From: Anthopleura xanthogrammica
Taxonomy: Eukaryota > Cnidaria > Anthozoa > Actiniaria > Actiniidae
DNA: 64,000 bases
Reading direction: 5' to 3'
Assembly (NCBI GenBank): GCA_964019055.1
Contig: OZ025211.1
Location: 4,913,835 to 4,977,834, forward strand
Shown here one piece after another: positions 1 through 9,521 of this stretch. Position 1 is the first letter of the stretch. Every line of letters begins with the position of its first letter. The notes under the pieces are model-generated. The model saw only the letters and a program-made list of their open reading frames with translations, was not told where the DNA came from and ran no database searches. A program made the translations under genes and the position numbers.

Positions 1-1637
1 TGGATTTTTCCTCAAAAATCTCCGAAACTTAAGTCACATGCAGAAATAAAAGTATATTTGTTAGCTCGAATAAAAAAAAGACCGTACATTTTAACAGCTC
101 TCGGGGGGAGGGGGGTATTTAGAGGTAACCACCTAAACCAATAAAATAGGCCTCAAACATGATGACGTTTTATATCTACACTTCCAAAATCCGTTTCGGT
201 AGCATCGTTTGTTGTGATAATTTTCACTATTGTCTTGGTATTCTCAAAAGAGTTTGAACATTTGAATATAAAAAGATTTTGAAAAGGATTGTGGTAGTTT
301 AGGTATGAAACGTCATGAGGTTAGGGATCTATTGGGCCCCTATTTTGGAACATTGTTTTGACCTTGCCCCTAATTTTTTATAGCTTGTTCCTATTAGTTT
401 TTTGCTTGTTTGATTTCGTTTCGGTCTTGTGTGTAGGTGAGCTTTTTTGCTTACTGCATGATGCTACTTTCTCTTTGCGTTTCAGCGGTTTTTTTATCCC
501 CCATCTACAATTACTATAGCTACTATTGTTTAAATTTACCTCAAATTCTCTTTCTCAAAGGCAGGCGATAAAGTTGTTTGTCGTAACTTTTTTCGCCCAA
601 ATTTTATTGCTTCTTGCTCTTCTTGGACCTGAAGAAAAAAATAACAAATGTGTCTTAGTTGTTGAAACCGTAAGGTGCTTCTTCATAAAAAGGCGCGAAA
701 AGTTCCCGCCTGTGAAAAACGAAAAATAAAACCTTGCAGGTTAGCCAAAGTTTTGCATATTCTTTGGAAAATTTCTTTAGAATAAACCTTAAAACTCGAA
801 TGAGTTACGTTAGAGAATGATAGAATATTTTGTGGGTGAATTTTTGTGGTTGTTGGTCTTGTTGCCGTCGTAAAAATGGCGGGAAATTTCATCTTCTACT
901 TTTGTCGAAATTATCTTTCTTGAAAGAAAATAACTAGAGTCTTGCTTTGTTTTATATTTTTTTCCTAAAAATAACCAAGTATTTCATAAGTTACAAGCAA
1001 TTTTCACGAACCTTAGAGTCTAACGTTTCCTGCCTTGTCCAAGAACCCAACCAAAGCTACGTTTCTGAAAGCAGGGATCTTAGCTCTCTTTGTGTTCAAA
1101 TGGATAAACTTTTACTTCTGTTGAGAGAAAAGATGTATTTATTAGTAAATATTATTCAAGAAACCTCCTAATTCCCTAATTCAAGGCTCTCTACTCTTCA
1201 AGAATCCTTCCTCTCAAAGTTACAATTTGCGTAAGCTCCACTTTGCGAATTTGGAAAAAGTTCAAATACTATCCTTTCTTCGCCCAAAAACAGCTTTAAC
1301 ATGACTTTCAGGAAGAGTTTAGGTTGTTGCAAACATAAGCTACCTGAAATGAGTAAAATAAAAGAATCTTTCATTCACCTTTTTGGAATGCGTTCCATCC
1401 TGAAGGAGTTTGCCAGAGTTGACTCGAGGTTCCAAAAACGTTTTTTATGCATTAAAAACGCAATCAGTGCTTTGCCTCTTTAGAGTTCTGCCTTTTATCT
1501 ATCCAATAGGAAAAGAAAAAGTTAAAATTTGTACAGTTTTGGAAGGAATAAGTTCGGATTTTTCTTACCTTATGTTGTACAAACTCCCCGCTCGAAGGTT
1601 TGATTCAAAATGCGCAAAATTCAAGCAGCGCGGTCAA
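1..1637. other. No recognisable gene
   Basis: AT-rich sequence with only short open frames (60-80 codons) on both strands, none with recognisable protein similarity or flanking splice signals. A G-run is seen near 104-116. I see no RNA gene here. It could hold untranslated exons or distal regulatory DNA of a gene to the left of the window. Confidence 0.5.
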
Positions 1638-1645
1638 ATGGTCAC

Positions 1646-1930
1646 GTGAAAGATTCGCGCGCGCAGTTGCTTTTAGCCAATCAGGAGTTGACAAAAAAGT
1701 AGGCGTTTAATCAGAGCCAATGAGGAAATAAATAAATAATATTGATTGACAGGTAATCAAATATGGCTAAAACATACACGTGGAGCACCATGCAAAAGAT
1801 TCCCGCGTGCAATTTTAGCCAATCAGAAGATGAAAAAAAATAGACGTTTCAATGGAGCCAATCCGGAAAGACATAAATAATATTGATTGACAGGTAATCA
1901 AATATGGCGAAAACATCCAAGGGGAGCACC
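1646..1930. repeat. Two-copy ~141-bp direct repeat with CCAAT boxes
   Basis: Two neighbouring copies, offset by about 141 bp, share AGATTC, AGCCAATCAG (1675 and 1817), GAGCCAATG/GAGCCAATCC, ATAAATAATATTGATTGACAG and GGTAATCAAATATGGC. Each copy carries two CCAAT boxes with the same spacing, so four CCAAT boxes lie in about 220 bp. That is promoter-like, but no gene start is recognised next to it. Confidence 0.75.
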
Positions 1931-2184
1931 AAGGATTTCAAGGGGTCAAGATAAGCACAGGCAACCCATACAGAACAAAGAAACAGAAAGCATTATCTCT
2001 GAAGCACAAAAACTAGGATTTAATTTTTAATTTTAATTTTTTACTGATTTTATACCATTTCTTCATATAGTCTATTTACTAATAATCCAGTCTGTTGCTT
2101 AATGAAGGTTGAAGCATTGCAGTGCTACACAATTGGAAAGCCTCCCCCAATAAAAACTTCATTTACATTTTTGTTTACAAAAGC

Positions 2185-2190
2185 TTTATT
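2185..2190 (-). terminator. Candidate poly(A) signal of the LYPLAL1-like gene
   Basis: TTTATT on the plus strand reads AATAAA on the minus strand, about 650 bp beyond the LYPLAL1-like stop codon. If used, the 3'UTR would contain two MITE-like elements. Confidence 0.3.
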
Positions 2191-2324
2191 GGCAATTATT
2201 TAATCGTTTTGTTGTTGTTTTTTATTTTCTAAAAAATAGCACCTCTTGATCATATAATCACTTCCAGCCACAGGAAGACCATAAATACAATGATATATAC
2301 CCTCCTCACACACCATGCCTTGGA

Positions 2325-2472
2325 AATAGACCTTTTCTGAGATAGGGAACAGGGTGCATTGTGGTCTAGCTTCGGTAGAAACATTTTTGTTCCCCCATGC
2401 CTTATATGGTGTTGTTTGCACCTAAGCTAGAACACAATGCATCCTGTTTTTCAAATTCATAAAAGGCCTATT
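2325..2472. mobile_element. Short inverted-repeat element (MITE-like)
   Basis: The left end reads AATAGACCTTTT...ACAGGGTGCATTGTG...CTAGCTT. The right end reads AAGCTAGAACACAATGCATC...AAAGGCCTATT, which is its imperfect reverse complement over about 50 bp. There is no coding capacity. It lies in the putative 3'UTR or downstream flank of the LYPLAL1-like gene. Confidence 0.65.
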
Positions 2473-2671
2473 CCAATCCCTAGCTCCATGGTATATATCA
2501 CGATATCGCTAGTTTGCCATATATAATCACAGTGATGCATTGTGGATTGAGACCTCAGTTGACATGACAACAGGTCCAAGATAACAAAGGTTGTCATGCT
2601 TCACCTATCTTTCATCAATCCCACCATGCATTGTCAACTGGTAGTTGTAAGATGGACTATATTTTCTGGAA

Positions 2672-2827
2672 CTACACATAGATATAGCAGAGGGAGTGGG
2701 GGCACCCACGGGAATGAAAAAGTAACAATTATGTGACAATATAATTAAGTGAGAATTAATTGTCAAACATGTATTTGGGTGCCCCCTGGCCTCCCATATC
2801 CCTTTACCACAGTGGAGCTATGTGTTA
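2672..2827. mobile_element. Degenerate inverted-repeat element
   Basis: CTACACATAG...GGGGGCACCCA on the left faces GGGTGCCCCC...AGCTATGTGTT on the right. The pairing is imperfect, so the element is called with lower confidence. It sits just downstream of the LYPLAL1-like stop codon. Confidence 0.4.
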
Positions 2828-2845
2828 AACCTAATGAGACTGTTT

Positions 2846-3965
2846 TCAATTTTTATCTCTATTGTTCAAGCTTTTATCTGGTAATACATCAAGTATCCAG
2901 TCTTTGAGATTTACAAGTTCATAGAGAGAAACTTCCTCTTCTGTCCCATAATACACTTGAAATTCACTTTCAATGTTTAGATCCATGAAGCATTCTGCTG
3001 TCAGAGATGCCCATTTGAATGTTACTTTTTTGTCATCATGGTCATTACATAGTAGAAGTTTGGGAAATTTCACATCCTTGTTAGCTTGTTTCTGTTTTAG
3101 AATATGTTGAAAAACACTTGATGTTGGGGTCAGATATGTTGACAAGCCAAAAATACCAGCAACTTCAGGAAGATATCTGAAAAAAGACAATTCAAAATGC
3201 AACTATTCATCCATCCACTGTCTCTGTCTGTCTCTCCATCTATCAACCTGTCCTGTCCAGTCCATCAATCTATCCATTATCCTTCTATCCATCCATCAAA
3301 CCATCCCTCCCTTCCTCCATCTTTCCATTCATCCATCTGTCTGTCTCTCCATCTATAAACCCATCCATCTGTTCATCTATCAGCCCATCCATCCATCTGT
3401 CCATTCATCCAACCTTCTATCTATCCATCCATCCATTATCAATCCATAATCCATCCATTCATCCACCAACCATTCATCTATCCATCATATCATCATCGTC
3501 TACTCATCCATCCACCAACCCATTTATTCATTCATTCATTCATCCATCCATCTATTCATTCACTTACCTATATCCCACATGCATGGCAAGCTGAGCTCCC
3601 ATATCCAGACCTCCTAGAACAATCCTTTCCTTTCTTATCCCACTCATCACTAAATCATTAACTAGCTGTTTCACTAAACTGCAGCTTCTCTCTATAGAAT
3701 CCTTCTGTTCTGGACAAGTTGGGCTGTACGTTTTTCGATCAAACCAAACGCTTCTGAGTTCCTTTCCTTCAACGGTGTACGGAATTTCAGGAGCTTGGGG
3801 ATAGATTATCCTTATGTGTTCAAAATCAAAATTTTTTTGGAGAAGACTTTTGAGATTGTCTTTAACAGCTTGAGCAGATCCTTCTTCACCATGAAAGAAA
3901 AGGACGGCTGCTGTTTTGTGGAATCTCTCTCGTGTTATCACTGTTTTTAGTCTTGGTAAGGCCAT
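2846..3965 (-). CDS. LYPLAL1-like alpha/beta hydrolase, probable pseudoenzyme (2 exons)
   Basis: Exons on the minus strand are 3965-3568 (398 nt) and 3176-2846 (331 nt). The donor is AG|GTAAGT and the acceptor TTTTTTCAG|A, joined in phase 2, giving 242 aa against about 237 aa for human LYPLAL1. Family landmarks remembered from the vertebrate protein align along the whole length: FFHG (23-26), IIYPQAP (53-59), VWFDR (73-77), SGIRKERIVLGG (108-119), AMHVGYR (127-133), VAGIFGLS (138-145) and DWILDVLP (225-232). LYPLAL1 is a cytosolic serine hydrolase related to acyl-protein thioesterases. The expected GFSMGG nucleophile elbow here reads GLDMGA, so the catalytic Ser is Asp121. The catalytic His position (YHEL in human) is Glu213. 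The acid position remains Asp181, and the oxyanion segment HGSGD is HGEEG. The frame is open and splicing is clean, so this looks like a maintained protein without classical hydrolase chemistry. The single intron holds diverged CATC repeats. Confidence 0.85.
3205..3565. repeat. Imperfect CATC/CATT-rich tetranucleotide tract
   Basis: The single intron of the LYPLAL1-like gene consists almost entirely of diverged CATC, CATT and CTGT tetramers (pyrimidine-rich on the plus strand). The same motif is expanded, nearly pure, in the last intron of the divergent neighbour. Confidence 0.85.
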
Positions 3966-4295
3966 GACTTCAAGAATACGAGAAGAAAAAACTGAATTAT
4001 GCCAGGCGTTATTCGTTGATACACAGGGAACCCAAATACTAGATGCATGCTACAAATAGAACTACCTGGGGAGGGGAGAGTCAGTTTGTTCAGTTACATA
4101 ATCATTTCAGTTCCTATATCTAAAATATCTAAAGTTTTTTGACTTTCAAATTTTAAAGAAATACGATACTTGCTAAATCTAAATATGTTTTCAATAGGTA
4201 ATTTTGAAAAAATATTATAAATTTATTTTCTTTTTTCTTTTGGTGCTACCCCTACCCCATATGGGCGTATTTTGTCTCTCCACACGTTATTCAAG
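3966..4295. promoter_or_regulatory. Shared bidirectional promoter region
   Basis: 330 bp separate the divergent start codons of the LYPLAL1-like gene (minus, 3965) and the mitoribosomal-protein-like gene (plus, 4296). No other gene fits between them. The region is AT-rich with no obvious TATA box. The plus-strand start codon lies inside CAAGATGGCGGC (4292-4303), an exact match to the YY1 consensus CAANATGGCGGC as I remember it, a motif common at nuclear mitochondrial genes. Confidence 0.55.
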
Positions 4296-4303
4296 ATGGC
4301 GGC
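4292..4303 (+). promoter_or_regulatory. YY1-type motif over the start codon
   Basis: CAAGATGGCGGC spans the ATG of the mitoribosomal-protein-like gene and matches CAANATGGCGGC. The same arrangement occurs at AHCYL (25199-25210). Confidence 0.5.
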
Positions 4304-7300
4304 AGCTCGTAGACTGAACTGTGGTCTTTCTCTTTCAAGTGCTTGCTGCTTTATCGATGGACTATTAGCGCACAACGGTAAGCAGAATAAAATGTAGTCA
4401 TACATATATCCGGCACGCAGCAAATCCAGGGAAAGAAACATTTTGTACATGATTTTTTGGGAAATTTTATTAGTTGAAGAGTGTGCACCAAGTTTGGAAT
4501 TTTTGAAGACTTGTGTCTGGCGATTTATATTTTTGTTTGTGTTACCTCGAGGAAAAAGAGTATCCTTCGTTTACTTGTGTTAAATTCTCAGTCATCTCGA
4601 CGATTCTCTGAATCAATCAAAATTATGATACAATCATAAAATTATTTAAAGTAGAGTAAGCTATTGCATACCTCCCTCAGCCCAGAGGTTGTTTCAGGGT
4701 TTGATCTTTGGGTTATGCACCTATCAGCGGCTTCCTCAGGGGTGCTTACCCCAGGCTAACCAGGGAGAAATGTGGAGAACGACAGGGGTTTGGATGCTAA
4801 CATTGTTCCTGGAGTCGGGAAAAATGCTTGACTTCGTCTCCAGGTATCTCAACCTAAAGCTACTTTCTCTCAAAATGATGGGAGATTATTGGTCATGGAA
4901 GACTCTAACCAGGGGACTTAGAAAACAAAGATTTCCCAACCCCCAGGGAAAATCATGAAGATTGTTTCAAGTATGTTACAATCCCCCTGGTAAGCCTGGC
5001 GTTAGCCACCCGGGGAAGCCGCTGATAGGTGCATTAGCCACGCCCTGACTTAGATCAGCCCAGAGGTTGTTTCAGGATTCAATCTCTGAGTTAGCCATAA
5101 CTTTGATTGTTTCAGAGTTTGATAAAATTTGAAGGATTATATAATTTCTTAATCCTAGCTTTGCAATCTTATCATTAACATTATTGATTTTTGATCATTG
5201 GCATAGGCATCAAACTTTTAACTACCAGAGGAATTTCTACGACTCCAGTTTTCATGAAAAGCAACCCACGTACCGTTGGGGTTCCAGCATGGGCTAAGGC
5301 AGCACAGCGACGCAGAAGAAGCCTTGTAAAACTAGACAAACCAAAGACGGTTGAACAGATTGAAGCAGAATACAGGCTTTCTAATGAAACAAATAAACTT
5401 GACTTCTACACAAGCACAAAAAATACAAGGCCAAAGCCAAGTGAGGTTGAAAATGAAGATAAGAAGTAAGTACAACTTGTCTTGATGTGTGTTGGTGAGA
5501 ATTTCATAATTTGTGACAGCCAAAATCTTGCACAGTTAAAGTGTGTCACTTTTGAATGGAGGGCAAGCTGGGGGGGGGGGGAGGGTAGAATTCTGATAGA
5601 ACCTAACATTACTGGAACTGGGCTCTGTAAATCATGTATTTTCAGTAGTGCAGTTATGTACTAACATCAAAATAACTGTTTTTGTTCCTGTTTTCTAGAC
5701 CACAAATATCCCTGACAAGAAATAAAACAGCATTTGTATGTTATCATCCTCCAAGAAAAGATCCAAATGCTTTGCTCTTCTCAAAAGTAAGAAAAAACTT
5801 TGTGAACAATTATTGGTGGCATGCATCCCTTCTCATGAGAATAGACCTCTTTAGCTTCATTGTTTGTTGTGCCGATTTCAGACCATGTGATGCCACTCTT
5901 GGGAGTTGATTCCTTCATGAGTAAATATTTTAATAAAAGAACATTTCTCAAGAGAATGTCACATGATCTGAAATGGGCAGTTTGCATATAAAGCTAGAGG
6001 TCTATACAAGGAAAAAAGAAGTGGCTGTCTGTCAACCAACATTAAACAGAACAAAGACCAAATCTTTTGTCAAAGTCAACCAACATGGTGACTATGATGA
6101 CACCTTCACCACAAGAATAGTTTAATTAGTTTTGTATACTCAGAATCAAAAAAGAATTCTTTGTTCCCATTTTACCTCTTCCTACCACTACTATCAGAAT
6201 CATTTTCATAGTTCACTCTGTTACAGCACTTAATTCTGCAACCTACCAACTCCAGGCATCTGGCATTTTGGCTTCTGTCAATAAAATTTATGACAGGCTG
6301 AGGTCATTCTAATTGAGCAAAAGGGAAAGGTCAGGGAATTTTATTTTTCCAGATGAGTGGGAACCCTGAAAGTTTTTTACAGCCAAGAACCCTATGAAAA
6401 AGTTAGACAGTGTGTTATACCCCCATAGGAGAGGTTCCTTTGCAAAGATTTTCCCACCCAAAATTGAAAAATAGTTTGATAGCTTTATAGAACCATACAA
6501 CAGGTTATTAATTCACAAAGATTTTTCCATCCAAAAACCCTGGAAAAAAGTTCACCAGTTTCCTAGAACCATAATGGGTTGTTTGCAAAAAAATCTCCAG
6601 TCCAAATTTTGGGGAAAAGTTTGCCAGTTTGCTAGAACCATACAAGAGGGTTGTTTGCAAAGATTTTCCTACCAAAAACCCTGAAAAAAAGTTCCCCATT
6701 TGCTAAAACTATACTAGAGGGTCATTTGCACAGATTTTTCCAGCCAAAAATCTGGAAAAAAGTTTGCCTGGTTGCTAGAAACATATAAGAGGTTCTATTC
6801 ACCCATACTGCATGGTATGCAACATGTGACAGGCAACAGACCCTTTAGCAACCTTTTTTTGAATAGCTGTATTTTATTACTGTATTTGTTTTCAGGAAGC
6901 ATTTGAAAGACCCTGGTGGCATCTTACACAAGATGAAGTGAAGGATTTCAAAGATAGTTTGGATCCTGAAGAGGTAAGTCAGAATTAATTTGAACTTTCT
7001 TTTTGCCCACTTTGACTCAAATCCTGTATTATTTATTTGGTTTCAGGTCAAGGAAGTAAAAGAGTTAAGACAAAAAGATCCCAAGTTATGGACTGTCAAT
7101 TCTCTCAGTTGTTTATTTAAAGTGAAGCCATTAGCTATAGTGTAAGTACTAAATATTAGAGCTGTGAGTTGAGTTAGCCATGCCCCGACTTAGATTGGCC
7201 CAGAGATTGTTTCAGGGTTCAATCTGTGAGTTAGCCATGCCCTGACTTAGATCAGCCCAGAGGTTGTTTCAGGGTTCAATCTGTGAGTTAGCCATGCCCT

Positions 7301-8919
7301 GACTTAGATCAGCCCAGAGGTTGTTTCAGGGTTCAATCTGTGAGTTAGCCGTGCCCTGACTTAGATCAGCCCAGAGGTTGTTTCAGAGTTTGATAAAATT
7401 TGAAGGATTATCTAATTTCTTTATCTTAGCTTTTCACTCTTTTGATAAAAAATTTGAATTAATCAGACAATCAATGTGACTTAGATGCAAATGATGGTAC
7501 ATGTAGTCCAAGATCTCTCATTATTATTATTTTTCTTGTTTTTCAGGAAAATTGCACCACTAAATGATGAGCAAAAATTTGAAATAGAAATTGAAAGAAA
7601 ACTTCTGAAACAGTGGTCTGACTACAAAAGAAAAGAATACAGAGCTAACCAAGAGCTGGTAAGGAATCCATCCATCCATCCATCCATCCATCCATCCATC
7701 CATCCATCCATCCATCCATCCATCCATCCATCCATCCATCCATCCATCCATCCATCCATCCATCCATCCATCCATCCATCCATCCATCCATCCATCCATC
7801 CATCCATCCATCCATCCATCCATCCATCCATCCATCCATCCATCCATCCATCCATCCATCCATCCATCCATCCATCCATCCATCCATCCATCCATCCATC
7901 CATCCATCCATCCATCCATCCATCCATCCATCCATCCATCCATCCATCCATCCATCCATCCATCCATCCATCCATCCATCCATCCATCCATCCATCCATC
8001 CATCCATCCATCCATCCATCCATCCATCCATCATTCCATCCGTCCGTCCATCCATCCATCCATCCATCCATCCATCCATCCATCCCTCCCACCCTCCATC
8101 CCTGACTCCCTCCCTTCCTCCATACTTCCATTTTTTTCTATACATTCACTATAATTCATTTGTTTTCAATATATTTTATTGACAACCAACTCCAGACATC
8201 TTGCATTTTGGCTTCCATCAATCAAACTTACGACAGGCCAAGTTCATTCCAACTGAAGCAATAACAAAAATCCTGTGACTAAATAACCATTTTCACACAG
8301 GAATTTCTTTATCTCTCACAATGGGAATGAACTTGGCCCATTATAAATTTGATCGATGGAAGCCAAAATGCCAGATGTCTGGGGTCAGTAGGTCACAAAA
8401 AAATGAAAAGCACTGTAAACATTAACACCATGTACTCACTCAATTTCTGATGTTTTTGCTTGACTGAATTAGGAGAGACAAAGATATATTCAAGAGACAA
8501 GAGGAGAAGCTATGAATGTTACCCTTGGTATCAAGGCATAATATCCCTTGAAGTGCTCCAAACAAAGTTGTAAAGGAAAACCATTCAAAGATAATAAAGT
8601 AAAATAACCCATTTGTAAAATTCTAATTCCTAGTTTTATTTCTTCACCTCTTATGCTATTGGTGTTCTGTTGGTGCATTTTCCCCACATTTCTAACTGTC
8701 TGGGAAGAGGAATTCTTGAATAACAATAGGCAATGTGCATCAAAGTTCACAAAACACTCTGGGAAAGTGAGTTCTTTAAAAATGTAACAGGGAAATCAAA
8801 GGAACTATCAGAAAAAAATTACTCTGTTATTTTTGTCTGCTGAAATCCTTTTATTTCCATAGAAAATGTTGAAGGAAAAATTGTTAGATGATTTTTTTAG
8901 AGAAGCCAACAAAGCGTAA
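4296..8919 (+). CDS. Mitochondrial ribosomal protein, MRP-L20/mL58-like (7 exons)
   Basis: Exons are 4296-4377, 5207-5465, 5699-5786, 6896-6973, 7047-7141, 7547-7658 and 8863-8919. All junctions are GT-AG and phases fit (1,2,0,0,2,0), giving 256 aa. The first 40 residues are basic/Ser-rich with few acidic residues (MAAARRL..., RGISTTP), consistent with a mitochondrial presequence. The core at about 150-240 contains [11 protein letters not shown], then [20 protein letters not shown] (168-187), [14 protein letters not shown], and a charged helix ([20 protein letters not shown]). The pattern of acidic residues, LR..DP..WT...L...F.V.P, ..AP and a long charged helix matches my memory of the fungal MRP-L20 family (Pfam PF12824, mL58). 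A VCYHP segment (128-132) also recalls mL42, so mL42 is the main alternative. The ATG is set by the Kozak-like AAGATGG context and the presequence. The last exon is only 18 codons and sits between short inverted repeats. Confidence 0.75.
4716..5033. mobile_element. PIF/Harbinger-type MITE with TTA target duplication
   Basis: A 318-bp element begins TGCACCTATCAGCGGCTTCC and ends with its perfect 20-bp complement. Similarity extends to about 50 bp (GGCTAACCAGGG against the complement of CCCTGGTAAGCC). It is flanked by TTA at 4713-4715 and 5034-5036. The flanks joined without the element reconstitute the 57-bp unit seen uninterrupted in intron 5 of the same gene, which demonstrates insertion. 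A 3-bp TTA duplication is typical of PIF/Harbinger elements. The internal open frame is not transposase-like. Confidence 0.85.
5037..5175 (+). repeat. Copy of the intron-5 repeat and its flank in intron 1
   Basis: The segment GACTTAGATCAGCCCAGAGG...GATAAAATTTGAAGGATTAT...TTCTTAATCCTAGC is repeated with few changes at 7350-7440, just upstream of exon 6. Together with 4679-4715 it forms the interrupted target of the Harbinger-type MITE. Two introns of one gene therefore share a duplicated segment. Confidence 0.75.
5841..6005. mobile_element. Inverted-repeat MITE in intron 3
   Basis: The ends ATAGACCTCTTTAGCTTCAT and AAAGCTAGAGGTCTAT are complementary. An inner pair TTTCAGACCATGTGAT / CACATGATCTGAAAT extends the stem. 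It is about 165 bp with no coding capacity. Confidence 0.7.
6240..6325 (+). mobile_element. Partial copy of the 8184-8393 MITE family
   Basis: ACCAACTCCAGGCATCTGGC...TTTTGGCTTCTGTCAATAAA...GACAGGCTGAGGTCATTC matches the left arm of the inverted-repeat element at 8184-8393. No right arm is seen, so this is a truncated or solo arm. Confidence 0.6.
6345..6800 (+). repeat. Degenerate ~60-70-bp tandem repeat in intron 3
   Basis: About six diverged copies of a unit containing GTTTGCAAAGATTTTCC...CCAAAAACCCTG.AAAAAAGTT...CCAGTTTGCTAGAACCATA. Open frames here are by-products of the repeat. Confidence 0.75.
7173..7400 (+). repeat. 57-bp tandem repeat, four copies, in intron 5
   Basis: Units start at 7173, 7230, 7287 and 7344 with GTTAGCC.TGCCCTGACTTA and run through CAGCCCAGAGGTTGTTTCAG. 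Copies differ at only a few positions. Related copies in intron 1 host the Harbinger-type MITE. Confidence 0.9.
7667..8092. repeat. Long CATC tetranucleotide microsatellite
   Basis: About 365 bp of virtually uninterrupted CATC (roughly 90 copies) is followed by an interrupted tail with CGTC and CCTC variants. It starts only 8 bases after the splice donor of exon 6 (CTG|GTAAGG). The long open frames on both strands are repeat artefacts. Confidence 0.97.
8184..8393. mobile_element. Inverted-repeat MITE in last intron
   Basis: The left arm ACCAACTCCAGACATCTTGC...TTTTGGCTTCCATC...GGCCAAGTTCATTCC is mirrored by GGAATGAACTTGGCC...GATGGAAGCCAAAATG...GTCAGTAGGT. Arms are about 65 bp. A truncated relative sits in intron 3 at 6240-6325. 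Confidence 0.8.
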
Positions 8920-8943
8920 GAACTCACTTTCCCAGAGTGCTTT
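8752..8943. mobile_element. Short inverted repeats bracketing the last coding exon
   Basis: CACTCTGGGAAAGTGAGTTC (8755-8774) and GAACTCACTTTCCCAGAGTG (8920-8939) are perfect 20-bp complements. The terminal exon of the mitoribosomal-protein-like gene (8863-8919) lies between them and its TAA stop abuts the right arm. This may be a MITE from which the exon was recruited, or a MITE arm inserted beside the exon. Confidence 0.6.
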
Positions 8944-9031
8944 ATGTTATAATTTCGCGCTCATGCACATCGGCTATTGTATGATGCTTTGATAAATCAT
9001 CACTTGTAATGAGAGATTATGGAGTTCGATA

Positions 9032-9284
9032 CAGGGGTGGATCCAGGATTTTGTTCAGGGAGGGGTGCAGCATTGTGGGGGCCCCTGCCCGTGAAAACAC
9101 CAAACCAAAAAAATTGGACTTTGTGTTGGATATCTTTTGCATGTTACAAAGTAGGGGCATAAAGTCGGACCAGGGAGGGGTGCAACCCTCAGAATCAAAG
9201 AAAGAAAACATCTTTGAAATAGGTGCATAAAGTCAATCCAGGGGGTGTGCACCCCCTGCACCCCTCCAATGGATCTGCCCCCTG
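9032..9284. mobile_element. hAT-like MITE with CAGGGG termini
   Basis: It starts CAGGGGTGGATCCAGGATTT and ends GGATCTGCCCCCTG, an imperfect inverted repeat. Internal GGGAGGGGTGCA copies are present. CAGGG-type ends with GGATCC are typical of hAT non-autonomous elements; no clear 8-bp target duplication remains. Confidence 0.6.
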
Positions 9285-9381
9285 TGATGTCATTGTTTCA
9301 ATCTTCTCCATAGCAGAGTGGGGTTCAGGGGTAGGGGGCATTCCCATAATTGTGCTGATGTGAAATATTTTACTTTAAATG

Positions 9382-9521
9382 TCGAGACCCTTACTACAAA
9401 TTCCCAATGCAGCTCAACTTGGAGGACAAAAAACAATCGAATTTTCTCTCTCATGAGAATTGAAATTTATTGTTTTGTGCTCTGAATTGACCGGCTTTGG
9501 GGATTGTTGCAAGGGTCTACA
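9382..9521. mobile_element. MITE, same family as 31846-31984
   Basis: AGACCCTTACTACAA...CAGCTCAACTTGGAGGACAA...CATGAGAATTGAAAT...TGCAAGGGTCTAC. The ends are inverted repeats, and the internal sequence matches the element at 31846-31984 in AHCYL intron 9. Confidence 0.7.

Noticed and set aside
4689..4958. 89-codon frame
   Set aside because: Lies within the Harbinger-type MITE and its flanking repeat; no transposase features.
7485..8145. Frames encoding HPSI or MDGW repeats
   Set aside because: Translations of the CATC microsatellite; the real gene splices out at 7658.
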